64,000 nucleotides of DNA from Hymenobacter sp. YIM 151500-1 (GTDB taxonomy: Bacteria > Bacteroidota > Bacteroidia > Cytophagales > Hymenobacteraceae), in NCBI RefSeq assembly GCF_025979885.1, contig NZ_CP110139.1, positions 434,001-498,000 of the forward strand. The letters are read 5' to 3'. Positions 25,020-33,322 of this stretch are shown here, one piece after another. How positions within the stretch are numbered: position 1 is the first letter of the stretch; every line of letters begins with the position of its first letter. The notes under the pieces are model-generated. The model did no database searches. It had not been told where the DNA came from and saw only the letters and a program-made list of their open reading frames with translations. The position numbers and the translations under genes are program-made.

Positions 25020-26150
25020 CTACTTATATAGGTGGTATGCTATCTGCAAGCCAATGCTTTGAAATGCAGAGTAGTAATATTGATAGTGAACTGACACCGA
25101 CGCATCTTTTCGGACACCAATCGGTAGCAGCACGCCGGCCAGGGCTTCCACCCGAAAAACAGCCCCACCCGCATCAGTGTCTACTGCTGTAGTCTGAAAC
25201 GAACTGGAGCTGTTAGGAAGCCGCTGCTCTGTAATGGACCGTTCCCAAGCCATATACCCTAACCCGATGCCGACTCCGGTGATAGGCTGTAGGCGTCGGC
25301 GCGGGTTGCCTAGCCGTTGCGTTACCTGTACATTGCCCAGCAGCACCCCGGAGCTGCCGCTTCCACGCTGTTCCACAGTAGCTCCCGTAGTACTTATTGC
25401 TTGGTACGGCGAGGTTTTTCCTGCGAAGTGAAGGTAAGATGCGGACAAAACAGTCTGCAAGCCATTGGCCCGTTGTGCTATCCAATCAAAGCCTGCCTCC
25501 CAACTCTGCCAGGTCCCCTGGTTTGGTTGCCAGAACTTACCCTTAAACGGCGTCAGCTGTTGCCCCCCGGTGTGTACTCCGATGCCATAGCGCCACATGG
25601 GCCGTTCCGAGGTCGAAACAGCCTTCCACGTAGGATCGAGGCACTGGTTGTAGCGGGTAATAAGCCGGGCAATGGTGGTTCGGGAAAAAGATAAGTCGAA
25701 AATTTCCCGGCTGGTGTGGTTCAGCGTAGAGCATCCGTGCAGGTGCCGGTTGAACAGCAAGCGCCACGTAATCGGAGTCAATTCATACAGAGTGTCAGAA
25801 GCGGCCGGGCGCAACAGCAACCCCGACTCATCGGCGTAGGAATACAGGCTCACCGGTCCCACCTGCAAGGGAGCCACAAACCGCGTCGAGTCGTGACCGG
25901 TGCTCAAGCGAACAGGATAGCTTTTGATTAGCGGCTGATTTCGTAGCCCATAGCCTCGCAGTTGTGCCGGGCGAAACACGAGAGTAGTATTGCTTTCGTT
26001 GGGATATACAACGAGCTGTTGGTTTTTCTTCTCCCGCACATAGCCCCGCAAGGTGTCGCCGCTGAGCGTGATGACGTAGCCGGGCAGGCCCTGGGCAGCA
26101 GCGGCGAATGTGAAAAGTAAAAAGGTGAATAAGCAGTAGAAGTGCTTCAT
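25020..26150 (-). CDS. Secreted/outer-membrane protein of unknown function, paralogue A
   Basis: 376 residues with signal peptide MKHFYCLFTFLLFTFAAAAQ. After the signal comes GLPGYVITLSGDTLRGYV, shared with the next upstream gene. A middle segment, DTLYELTPITWRLLFNRHLH, is also shared. The C-terminal half has alternating hydrophobic strands ending in an aromatic (GLQIAYHLYK), consistent with an outer-membrane beta-barrel. The base composition is visibly lower in GC than its neighbours and its paralogue. No known domain recognised. It lies 54 bp after the paralogue's stop on the same strand. Confidence 0.75.
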   Translation of the reverse strand: MKHFYCLFTFLLFTFAAAAQGLPGYVITLSGDTLRGYVREKKNQQLVVYPNESNTTLVFRPAQLRGYGLRNQPLIKSYPVRLSTGHDSTRFVAPLQVGPVSLYSYADESGLLLRPAASDTLYELTPITWRLLFNRHLHGCSTLNHTSREIFDLSFSRTTIARLITRYNQCLDPTWKAVSTSERPMWRYGIGVHTGGQQLTPFKGKFWQPNQGTWQSWEAGFDWIAQRANGLQTVLSASYLHFAGKTSPYQAISTTGATVEQRGSGSSGVLLGNVQVTQRLGNPRRRLQPITGVGIGLGYMAWERSITEQRLPNSSSSFQTTAVDTDAGGAVFRVEALAGVLLPIGVRKDASVSVHYQYYYSAFQSIGLQIAYHLYK

Positions 26151-26204
26151 CTATACTTATAACAGAGGTTTGGACTGAATTTGAGACTGTACAGCAACAA
26201 CCAG

Positions 26205-27407
26205 TTACCAGGCCGGCAGCATGAGGCCGGTTTGTACACTTACCACATGAGTGCGTAACGAGGGGCTCTGTATCATCATGTTCTGCCCGTATGATGCGCT
26301 AAGCTGAAGGTCGTAGCGCGAACCGAGCGGCAGCCAGACCCCGGTTCCCAGGGCTGCGTGCAGCGCCGCCTGCCCCGACCGGTCAACACTCCGATAATTC
26401 GGCGGAAGAATCGAAGAATACACCACTTGCGAAGCAGACTCGGAATCGAAGCATACGCCCGCGCCCAGAGTGGCAACCACGAACGGGCGGAAGCTGCCCG
26501 GCTGGCCAAAGCTCCGGCCCAGGTTGCCGAGCAGCAGGAGGTTCTTCAGGTCGTAGGTTTCGGTACGGGAGCCCGTGATGACGGAGGAACCCGTGTAGAT
26601 GGAAAACGGCTTTACGCCTCCGCGCAGGTGCTGATAGGTTAGGCCGCCCGACAGCCACCAGCCGCTGGAGTGCAATAGGCGTACTTCCAGGCCCAGCAGA
26701 GCCCTCGGCTTATGATCCACCTCCGCACTGCCGAGCAGTGCTCGGCCCGCCTCCGCTGAGTAAGCCGTCAGGCCGCCCGTTAGTGCCAGGCGAAGCTGCG
26801 AGGTGGAAGTCTGGGGCCGCACTGGCTTCCAACCGGGCTGCACGCAGCGGTTATACTGCGTGAGAAGCAGCCGCAGGCTGCGCTGCTCGAACCGGCGCGA
26901 CAAGATGCTTGGGTCCGAAAAGTCGAGGTACTCGCAGCTCCGCAAGTGGCGGTTGAAGAGCAGATTCCAGTTGAAGGCCGTCAGCTCATACAGCGTGTCC
27001 GACGCAGGAGCCTGCAACAGCAGCCTGGCGCTGTCCGACGATGCGTTGTACAGGCTGGCCGGCCCCAGCAGCAAAGGCCGCACGAAGCGCAGCGAGTCGC
27101 GGCCCGACTTCAGGCGTGCCAGCCGGCTGGTGTACACGGTTTGCCGGCCAATGCCGTAGGCGCGGGCCTGCGCAGGACGGAAAAACTGGGGCGGGGCTCC
27201 GGCCTGGGCGTAGAAGGCAATGCGCTGCGCATCGGTTTCGGCCACAAAGCCCCGCAGCGTGTCGCCGCTGAGCGAAACGACGTAGCCGGGCAGGCCCTGG
27301 GCCGCGGCGCTGCCGGCCGCCAGCAGCCACCCTGCGCCCAGGACCAGCAGCCGGTAAAAAGGTGTAAGAAATGCGGAGGTGAGCCGGGCAGGTAGAAATT
27401 GCTTCAT
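26205..27407 (-). CDS. Secreted/outer-membrane protein of unknown function, paralogue B
   Basis: 400 residues from ATG 27407; the frame extends to 27620 without family-like sequence. Signal peptide ends at GSAAAQ. It shares GLPGYVVSLSGDTLRGFV, the RPAQARAYGI stretch and DTLYELTAFNWNLLFNRHLR with the downstream paralogue. The C-terminal half is strand-rich and ends in VQTGLMLPAW, again barrel-like. GC content is typical of the window. Tandem duplication followed by divergence, or separate acquisition of the copy, would explain the pair. Function unknown. Confidence 0.75.
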   Translation of the reverse strand: MKQFLPARLTSAFLTPFYRLLVLGAGWLLAAGSAAAQGLPGYVVSLSGDTLRGFVAETDAQRIAFYAQAGAPPQFFRPAQARAYGIGRQTVYTSRLARLKSGRDSLRFVRPLLLGPASLYNASSDSARLLLQAPASDTLYELTAFNWNLLFNRHLRSCEYLDFSDPSILSRRFEQRSLRLLLTQYNRCVQPGWKPVRPQTSTSQLRLALTGGLTAYSAEAGRALLGSAEVDHKPRALLGLEVRLLHSSGWWLSGGLTYQHLRGGVKPFSIYTGSSVITGSRTETYDLKNLLLLGNLGRSFGQPGSFRPFVVATLGAGVCFDSESASQVVYSSILPPNYRSVDRSGQAALHAALGTGVWLPLGSRYDLQLSASYGQNMMIQSPSLRTHVVSVQTGLMLPAW

Positions 27408-27552
27408 CAAAAGAATATAGCGTGAGGTAGATAATGGCCGCAAAGCTAGCACACAGCTCAGGTTCCGCAAACCAAGCCGCCGGAGCGCCACAGCCCGCAG
27501 CTCGCAGCAGCAGTACCGGCCGCTTTTTAAGTTCCGCGTGGCTGCTGGCCGT

Positions 27553-28092
27553 CTACTGGTGTGCCGGTGGGGGCGCGTCTTGCACCACGGATACCTGCTG
27601 GTACTGGTTAAACTCCACAACTTCCACCCCTAGCGCGTCGCCAATCTGGCAGGCTATTGCCACTGCCTGTTCGCGCACCGGGTGCCGGTACAGTATAACG
27701 CCGGTGGGAGAGTCGGGCACGGAAAACAGCAGAATGTACTCCCGCGCCTGCTGGAAGTCGCCTTCTTGATAGTCGGAGGAGGCCGCTACGTATTCGGAAA
27801 AGTAGCGCACCACCACGCGCTGCACGAGAGGGAGCTTCTTCCACTGCCCCCGCTGTAGCCCCAGCACGTGGGAGCAGATGCGGTAGCGGCCCGAAGAATG
27901 ATTGATTTCTAGCGTCGTCATCATGCGGTTGCGGGCCAGCACCGGCACAACACCCAGCACCACCATGGCCACTGCCCCCAGGTAAAGCTTCAGCCACACC
28001 AGGCCGGCGGCTATCAGAACGCCAATAAGCCAATTGAGGGAAAGAGGCCGATGAAGGACAATTACTGCGTTACGAGTCGGGCGAGGCGGCAT
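27553..28092 (-). CDS. Hypothetical membrane protein
   Basis: 179 residues. Two adjacent hydrophobic segments lie at about 18-36 and 38-54 (LIGVLIAAGLVWLKLYLG, then VVLGVVPVL), followed by a soluble domain with several beta-strand-like stretches (RVVVRYFSEYVAASSDYQEG). The layout resembles small bacterial PH-domain or YcxB-like membrane proteins, but I cannot assign a family. It precedes the paralogue pair on the minus strand with a 145-bp gap. Confidence 0.65.
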   Translation of the reverse strand: MPPRPTRNAVIVLHRPLSLNWLIGVLIAAGLVWLKLYLGAVAMVVLGVVPVLARNRMMTTLEINHSSGRYRICSHVLGLQRGQWKKLPLVQRVVVRYFSEYVAASSDYQEGDFQQAREYILLFSVPDSPTGVILYRHPVREQAVAIACQIGDALGVEVVEFNQYQQVSVVQDAPPPAHQ

Positions 28093-28107
28093 ACGGCACT
28101 ACAAACA

Positions 28108-28141
28108 AGACCGCCCAGCCTGACTACCAAGCTGGGCGGGA
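28108..28141 (-). terminator. Terminator downstream of the phosphosugar mutase gene
   Basis: A 9-bp stem (CCGCCCAGC with GCTGGGCGG). Read on the minus strand it is followed by TCTTGTTTG. It is correctly placed to end the mutase transcript. Confidence 0.6.
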
Positions 28142-28161
28142 GTAAAGTAAAAAAGCAGGCC

Positions 28162-29898
28162 TTACTTCAGCTGCATGTCTTCGATGATGCGGGCAATTTT
28201 CTCGTCGGCCAGGCGGTTAGCCAGGTCGAAGTCAACGGCCGACTTCAGGGGCTGCCGCACGCTGAAGTAGAACTTGATTTTGGGCTCGGTGCCGGAGGGG
28301 CGGGCCGAGATTTTGCTGCCGTCTTCCAGAATGAACTGCAGCACGTTGGAGCTTTCCAGGCCGGTTTCGGTTTCGAGGCCCGTGCGCAGGTCGCGGATGC
28401 GGCCGGTTTGGTAGTCGCGCAGCTCCACCACGGGCAGGCCGGCAATGGTGGCGGGCGGCGCGGCACGCAGCTCCCGCATCATTTCCTGGATTTCCTCGGC
28501 CCCGCGCTGGCCTTTCTTGGTCAACGAAATCAGGTGCTCCTTGTAGAAGCCGTAGGTCAGATACATCTGCACCATTTCCTGGTACAGGGTGCGGCCCTGG
28601 TCTTTGGCCACGGCCGCCATTTCGGCCAGCATGGCGCAGGCCGACACGGCATCTTTGTCGCGCACGAAGTCGCCAATCATGTAGCCGTAGCTTTCCTCCC
28701 CGCCCCCGATGTAGGTCTGCTCGCCTTCCAGCTCCCGGATGATGCCGGCAATGTACTTGAAGCCGGTCAGGGTTTGGTAGGCCTTGACGCCGTGGGCATG
28801 GGCAATGTCGCCCAGCACGTCGCTGGTCACGATGGTGTATACGATGTAGTCCTGCTCGGTCATGCGGCCGGCCTGGTGCCGGGCCGAAAGCAGGTAGTGC
28901 GTGAGCAGGGCGGCGGTCTGGTTGCCGTTCACCAGCACCCACTCGCCGCGGTTGTCTTTTACGGCTATGCCCACGCGGTCGGCATCGGGGTCGGTAGCCA
29001 GCACCAGGTCGGCGTCCAGCTCGCGGGCTTTGTCCAGGGCCAGCTGCATGGCTACTTTCTCCTCGGGGTTGGGCGAGAGTACCGTGGGGAAGTTACCGTC
29101 CGGAGTGGCCTGGTCGTCCAGCACGTGCACGGTGGTGAAGCCCAGCTGAGCCAGGGCCCGCGGCACCAGCGTAATGCCCGTGCCGTGCAGGGGCGTGTAC
29201 ACGATGCGCAACTCGTGCTGGCGCTGGATGGCGGCGGGGTTAATGCTCAACGCCTTTACCTGGGCCAGATAAGCGGCGTCCACCTCGGCCCCAATGAGCC
29301 GGATGCGCGACTCGTCGGCCTGAAACTTCACTTCCTGCACCGAGGCAATGGCCTCGACCTCCCGGATGATGTTCTTGTCGTGGGGCGCTACCACCTGGGC
29401 ACCATCGTTCCAGTACACCTTGAAGCCGTTGTACTCCTTGGGGTTGTGCGAGGCCGTCACCACGCAGCCGCTGTGGCAGCCCAGGTGGCGGATGGCAAAC
29501 GACAGCTCCGGCGTGGGGCGCAGCTCGCTAAACAGGTACACCGTAATGCCGTTAGCCGAGAAGATGCCGGCCGCAATGCGGGCAAACTCCCGGCTGTTGT
29601 TGCGCGAGTCGTGGGCCACGGCCACCTTGATTTCCTCGCCCGGAAACTGCCGCAGCAGGTAGTTGCACAGGCCCTGGGTGGCCATGCCCAGGGTGTAGCG
29701 GTTCATGCGGTTGGAGCCCACGCCCATGATGCCGCGCAGCCCGCCGGTACCAAACTCCAGGTTGCGGTAAAAGGCATCGGACAGAAAATCGTCCTGATTC
29801 TCGGCCAGCAGCTGCCGGATTTCGGCCTGGGTGTCGGCGTCGTAGTGCTCAGTGAGCCAGGAAGAGACTTTGGTGTGAAGGTCGGCGGAAAGTGGCAT
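28162..29898 (-). CDS. Phospho-sugar mutase (phosphoglucomutase/phosphomannomutase family)
   Basis: 578 residues, the long bacterial PgcA-like form. The active-site serine S150 lies in VTASHNPKEYNG, the metal loop is DPDADRVG, and the sugar-binding loop is GGEESYG. The C-terminal phosphate-binding loop is RPSGTEPKIKFYF. It interconverts hexose 1- and 6-phosphates, supplying sugar nucleotides for envelope or exopolysaccharide synthesis; which epimer it prefers cannot be read from the sequence. Monocistronic: a terminator follows and a heptamer repeat precedes. Confidence 0.92.
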   Translation of the reverse strand: MPLSADLHTKVSSWLTEHYDADTQAEIRQLLAENQDDFLSDAFYRNLEFGTGGLRGIMGVGSNRMNRYTLGMATQGLCNYLLRQFPGEEIKVAVAHDSRNNSREFARIAAGIFSANGITVYLFSELRPTPELSFAIRHLGCHSGCVVTASHNPKEYNGFKVYWNDGAQVVAPHDKNIIREVEAIASVQEVKFQADESRIRLIGAEVDAAYLAQVKALSINPAAIQRQHELRIVYTPLHGTGITLVPRALAQLGFTTVHVLDDQATPDGNFPTVLSPNPEEKVAMQLALDKARELDADLVLATDPDADRVGIAVKDNRGEWVLVNGNQTAALLTHYLLSARHQAGRMTEQDYIVYTIVTSDVLGDIAHAHGVKAYQTLTGFKYIAGIIRELEGEQTYIGGGEESYGYMIGDFVRDKDAVSACAMLAEMAAVAKDQGRTLYQEMVQMYLTYGFYKEHLISLTKKGQRGAEEIQEMMRELRAAPPATIAGLPVVELRDYQTGRIRDLRTGLETETGLESSNVLQFILEDGSKISARPSGTEPKIKFYFSVRQPLKSAVDFDLANRLADEKIARIIEDMQLK

Positions 29899-29904
29899 TG
29901 GATG

Positions 29905-30027
29905 GAAGTAATAGATAAGAAAGCAGACTTGAGACAGGAAGACATGAGAAGTGAGACTTCGTTCTACTTAGCGTTGGTGTCAGCAGAACATCGCCTCACT
30001 TCTCATGTCTCACGGTCTCACCTCTAA
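29905..30027. repeat. Inverted heptamer-repeat arms (GAGAAGTGAGAC family)
   Basis: The left arm is at 29925-29960 (GACATGAGAAGTGAGAC) and the right arm at 29993-30025 (CTCACTTCTCATGTCTCACG) is its inverse. The loop is about 35 bp. The core element is absent. Confidence 0.7.
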
Positions 30028-30029
30028 AA

Positions 30030-31163
30030 CTACAGATTGCCGCGCAGGGCCTGTTCCCGCTCAATGGCTTCAAAGAGAGCTTTGAAGTTGCCTTTGCCGA
30101 AGCTCTTGGCGCCTTTGCGCTGGATGATTTCGTAGAACACGGTGGGACGGTCTTCCACGGGCTTGGTGAAAATCTGGAGCAGGTAGCCTTCCTCGTCGCG
30201 GTCCACGAGCAGGTTGAGGGCGCGCAGGGAATCGAGGTCTTCGTCGATGTGGCCCACGCGGTCCAGCAGGTCGTCGTAGTAGGTGTTGGGCACTTGCAGA
30301 AACTCCACGCCGCGGCGGCGCAGCTCCGTGACGGTGCTGCGGATGTCGTGGGTGATGAGGGCCATGTGCTGCACGCCGGGGCCGTGGTAGAAGTCGAGGT
30401 ACTCCTCAATCTGGCTTTTCTTTTTGCCCTCGGCCGGCTCGTTGATGGGGAACTTCACGAAGCCGTTGCCGTTGCTGACCACCTTGCTCATCAGGGCCGA
30501 GTATTCGGTACTGATGTCGTCGTCATCGAAGGTAATCAGCAGCTTGAAGCCCATAACGTCCTCGTAGAACTTCACCCACTGGTTCATCTCGCCCCAGCCC
30601 ACGTTGCCCACGCAGTGGTCCACGTACTGCAAGCCCACCGGCTGGCCCTGGGGCACGTTGCTGGTGCGGGCCACGAAGCCGGGCAGGAAGGGGCCGCGGT
30701 AGTTGTGGCGCTCCACGAAGGTGTGGATGGTTTCGCCGTAAGTGTAGATGCCGGCCAGCGTTACGGTGCCGTGCTCATCTTCCAGGGTATACGGCTCAAA
30801 GGCCGGCCGGGCGCCGCGCCGGGTAGTTTCCTCGAAGGAGCGGCGGGCATTGTCCACCCACAGGGCCATTACCTTCACGCCGTCGCCGTGCTGGGCCACG
30901 TGGCGGGTAATGTCGGAGTCGGACAGCAGGGAGGTGGTGAGCACCAGGCGGATTTTGTTTTGCTGAAGCACGTAGGAAGCCCGGTCGCGCACCCCGGTTT
31001 CGGGGCCGGCGTAGGCTACCAGCTCGAAGCCGAACGCGGCCTGGTAGAAGTAGGCCGACTGCTTGGCGTTGCCGACGTAGAATTCGAGGAAATCGGTACC
31101 GTTGAGGGGCAGGAAGTCCTGGGCGGGATGGGCCTGCACGGCCGGCGAGGTCATGGTTTCCAT
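30030..31163 (-). CDS. hppD: 4-hydroxyphenylpyruvate dioxygenase
   Basis: 377 residues from ATG 31163 (a second in-frame ATG is at 31154). It has two vicinal-oxygen-chelate halves. The catalytic Fe(II) ligands are the His in YVDHCVGNV, the His in VQHMALIT and the Glu in FYEIIQRKG. It converts 4-hydroxyphenylpyruvate to homogentisate in tyrosine catabolism. No homogentisate dioxygenase is adjacent. It is divergent from the small acidic protein gene at 31314. The frame continues upstream to 31271, but that stretch has no family similarity. Confidence 0.95.
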   Translation of the reverse strand: METMTSPAVQAHPAQDFLPLNGTDFLEFYVGNAKQSAYFYQAAFGFELVAYAGPETGVRDRASYVLQQNKIRLVLTTSLLSDSDITRHVAQHGDGVKVMALWVDNARRSFEETTRRGARPAFEPYTLEDEHGTVTLAGIYTYGETIHTFVERHNYRGPFLPGFVARTSNVPQGQPVGLQYVDHCVGNVGWGEMNQWVKFYEDVMGFKLLITFDDDDISTEYSALMSKVVSNGNGFVKFPINEPAEGKKKSQIEEYLDFYHGPGVQHMALITHDIRSTVTELRRRGVEFLQVPNTYYDDLLDRVGHIDEDLDSLRALNLLVDRDEEGYLLQIFTKPVEDRPTVFYEIIQRKGAKSFGKGNFKALFEAIEREQALRGNL

Positions 31164-31313
31164 GGGCGGAGACGTTGGATGGCGGGAGGATGGGAATGTG
31201 CTGGTAAAAATACGGGAACTGCCGAAACGCGGCTGCCAGGCCGGGCTGCGGAGGTGGGGCAAATTTGCCAATTCCTATGCACCTTTGCGCTCCACCATTT
31301 ATTGCCTGTGGCT

Positions 31314-31700
31314 ATGAACAAAGAGGACCTCAACCGCGCCCTCGTGGCCCTCATCGAAAAAAAGCAGGAGCTAACCCAGCTCACCTACGATGATGCCCGC
31401 TACGACGACGTAGAAGAAGAACTGCACGACCTCGAAGACGATTTCAACGACGAATACGGCCCTTTCCTGGAAGAGGCCCTGGAAAAAGTGCACGCCGACC
31501 TGGGCTCCGACACCGACGTGCTGCTGCCCACTGCCTACCTGCCCGCCTCCACCAGCGGCACGCCCACGCCCAAGGAAGGCGTGTGGATTGACGCCGAAAA
31601 ATACTCCGGCAAAGAAGCTCGCCTAACCCTGGTGCCCAACCCCATCCGCCTAGTAATCACCGTGGGCAAGCAGGTGCAGGAAGCCGTTTGGACGGCGTGA
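31314..31700 (+). CDS. Conserved small acidic protein of unknown function
   Basis: 128 residues from ATG 31314. The first half is a highly acidic helix (EEELHDLEDDFNDEYGPFLE). The second half is beta-rich (ARLTLVPNPIRLVITVGKQV). It has no signal peptide or known domain. The frame is open for more than 1 kb upstream, but that part is antisense to hppD. A terminator formed from repeat DNA follows. Confidence 0.7.
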   Translation: MNKEDLNRALVALIEKKQELTQLTYDDARYDDVEEELHDLEDDFNDEYGPFLEEALEKVHADLGSDTDVLLPTAYLPASTSGTPTPKEGVWIDAEKYSGKEARLTLVPNPIRLVITVGKQVQEAVWTA

Positions 31701-31976
31701 GGTAAATTAAAAATTGAGAAGTAAGAATTAAAAATTGGAGCTGATGACGCTGGTTGTCAGCTCCAATTTTTCGTTTAGCTGTATTCCCGCGGCGGTTCTC
31801 AGCAGCGGACAGGTTCTGCATTCAGATGGTAGTCGTAAGCTGTTACGCCTGACCCAAAGCCACTACATAGCCCAGGGCTTCAGCCCTGGGACCTAAGCGC
31901 GCTGCCAACGGATTCAAACCCATAGTCTGCTGCCGTCAACTTTTAATTCTTATAATTCTTACTTCTCAATTTTTAA
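31701..31976. repeat. Inverted A/T-rich heptamer arms with inner palindrome
   Basis: The left arm at 31703-31736 (AATTAAAAATTGAGAAGTAA) and the right arm at 31940-31979 are inverted copies. A CCCAGGGCTTCAGCCCTGGG palindrome lies at about 31871-31890, related to the inner palindrome of composite copies 1 and 5. The GTCATGCTGAGC core is absent. Confidence 0.75.
31733..31773 (+). terminator. Rho-independent terminator built on a repeat unit
   Basis: A 12-bp stem (AATTGGAGCTGA with TCAGCTCCAATT) is followed by TTTTTCG. Its left half is continuous with the heptamer arm. Confidence 0.8.
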
Positions 31977-32330
31977 TTGAAACCGCTCTACCGCATTGCC
32001 GAACCCGCCGACTGGGCCCAGGCCCAGCATACCGGCTTTTTCACTAGCCAGGACTTGGCCACCGAAGGCTTCCTGCACAGCTCGGAGCGGCACCAAGTGC
32101 TCGAAACGGCCCGCCGCTACTACGCCGGCCGCCGCGGCTTGCTGCTGCTGGAATGGGACGAGGCCGCACTGGAAGCTGCTGGTATAAAGGTGAAGCGGGA
32201 GTGGGTCGAGAGCCGGCAACAGCACTTTGCCCACGTATTTGGGCCGGTGCCGCTGGCAGCCGTGCAGCGGGTGTGGCCGTTCGGGGCCGATGCGGCGGGG
32301 GAGTTTCACTTGCCGCCGGAGCTAGGGTAA
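31977..32330 (+). CDS. DUF952 family protein
   Basis: 117 residues. The family N-terminus (LYRIAEPADWAQAQHTGFF) begins right after a TTG at 31977, and no ATG or GTG is available, so TTG is the probable start. Other family features are EGFLHSSERHQVLETA and LLLEWDEAAL. DUF952 is a small cytosolic domain of unknown function. The start codon is part of the right arm of the preceding heptamer repeat, which may affect its translation or indicate that the original start was overwritten. Confidence 0.8.
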   Translation: MKPLYRIAEPADWAQAQHTGFFTSQDLATEGFLHSSERHQVLETARRYYAGRRGLLLLEWDEAALEAAGIKVKREWVESRQQHFAHVFGPVPLAAVQRVWPFGADAAGEFHLPPELG

Positions 32331-32450
32331 GGGGCCGGGGCGAGAAGCGTATTCGGCGGCAGGCCATCCGCCGGGCGGTGCAACCGATTCGCAATGCGGC
32401 GGCTCTGATAAGAGAATCCCGTTTCTATACCACAGCCTTACCGTCTGTCT

Positions 32451-33227
32451 ATGGCTATACGTGTGAGTACTTTACGTTGGGGCTGGGCCGGAATTGCTGG
32501 CCTGGGCTGGTTGCTGGCCGCTTGCGCCCCGAGCTATTACCTTAAGCCCGCCCCCGGCCAGGCCACCGACCCCTCCAGCTTCAGCACAAACGTGGGTCTA
32601 GCCGAGGCCGACAGTCTGGAGGTGCGTTTGCAATTTATCGGCTACGAAAAAACGGCCATCATCTTCAGCGCCGACATCCGCAACGGCTCCGACCGGCCGG
32701 TGCAGGTAGCGCCCGAAACGTTCTGCTACCTGCCCACGCTCCCGCGCCCGGCCGTGGCCTCCGCTGCCCCCGGCACCTCTGGCCCCAAACCCTACGTGCT
32801 GGCCCTGAACCCCGAAGTGCAGCTGCAAAACCTGGAAGCCCGCCTCGACCGCCACGCCCGCAAGGCCTCCGGCGTGAGCTTTTTTGAGCTACTCACCGTG
32901 GCCACCCACGTGGCCGAAGACGTTTCCAGCATTAAAAAGAAGGAAACCGACCAGCAAATTGCGGAACGGGAAGACCGCCACGCCCAGAACAACCAGTATT
33001 TCGACGAGCAGCGCGCCGACCATGCCGACCAGGCCGCGGCTCTCTACCAGGAGCACCACAGCAAGCAACACCAGCTGCTGCGCCGCCGCGAGGTAGGCCC
33101 CGGCGAGCGGCTGACCGGCTTCGTGTACTTCCCCCGCACCGACGTAGCCAGCCACCTACGGGTAGTGGTATACCTGCGGGAGCGGCCCTTCGTGTTCGAC
33201 TTCAATCAAGCAAAGGTGAAGCAATAA
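32451..33227 (+). CDS. Lipoprotein of unknown function
   Basis: 258 residues with an N-terminal lipoprotein signal (WAGIAGLGWLLAAC, lipid Cys at about 25). A beta-rich segment (LEVRLQFIGYEKTAIIFSAD) is followed by a charged helical segment rich in His, Asp, Gln and Glu (DRHAQNNQYFDEQRADHADQ), then more strands (RLTGFVYFPRTD). It is probably anchored to the outer or inner membrane, periplasm-facing. No domain recognised. Monocistronic. Confidence 0.75.
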   Translation: MAIRVSTLRWGWAGIAGLGWLLAACAPSYYLKPAPGQATDPSSFSTNVGLAEADSLEVRLQFIGYEKTAIIFSADIRNGSDRPVQVAPETFCYLPTLPRPAVASAAPGTSGPKPYVLALNPEVQLQNLEARLDRHARKASGVSFFELLTVATHVAEDVSSIKKKETDQQIAEREDRHAQNNQYFDEQRADHADQAAALYQEHHSKQHQLLRRREVGPGERLTGFVYFPRTDVASHLRVVVYLRERPFVFDFNQAKVKQ

Positions 33228-33322
33228 TCACAGATTAGGCAGATTGGCGGGATTTCACAGAGGTATAGGTGCAGCATTACCATCTGTGAAATCCTATCAA
33301 TCTGCCTAATCTGTGATTTATA
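33225..33322. repeat. Inverted heptamer-repeat arms (CAGATTAGGCAGATT family)
   Basis: The left arm (33226-33262; AATCACAGATTAGGCAGATT) and right arm (33285-33320; CAATCTGCCTAATCTGTGAT) are near-perfect inverted copies around a loop of about 20 bp. It lies exactly between the convergent lipoprotein and ABC-F genes and overlaps both stop codons, so it may act as a bidirectional terminator. Confidence 0.75.

Noticed and set aside
28051..30027. 658-codon open frame on the plus strand
   Set aside because: Antisense to the phosphosugar mutase, which has all catalytic motifs; the frame has no recognisable domain.
30249..31313. Long N-terminal extension of the small acidic protein
   Set aside because: The upstream part is the reverse complement of hppD. 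The ATG at 31314 begins the only protein-like segment.
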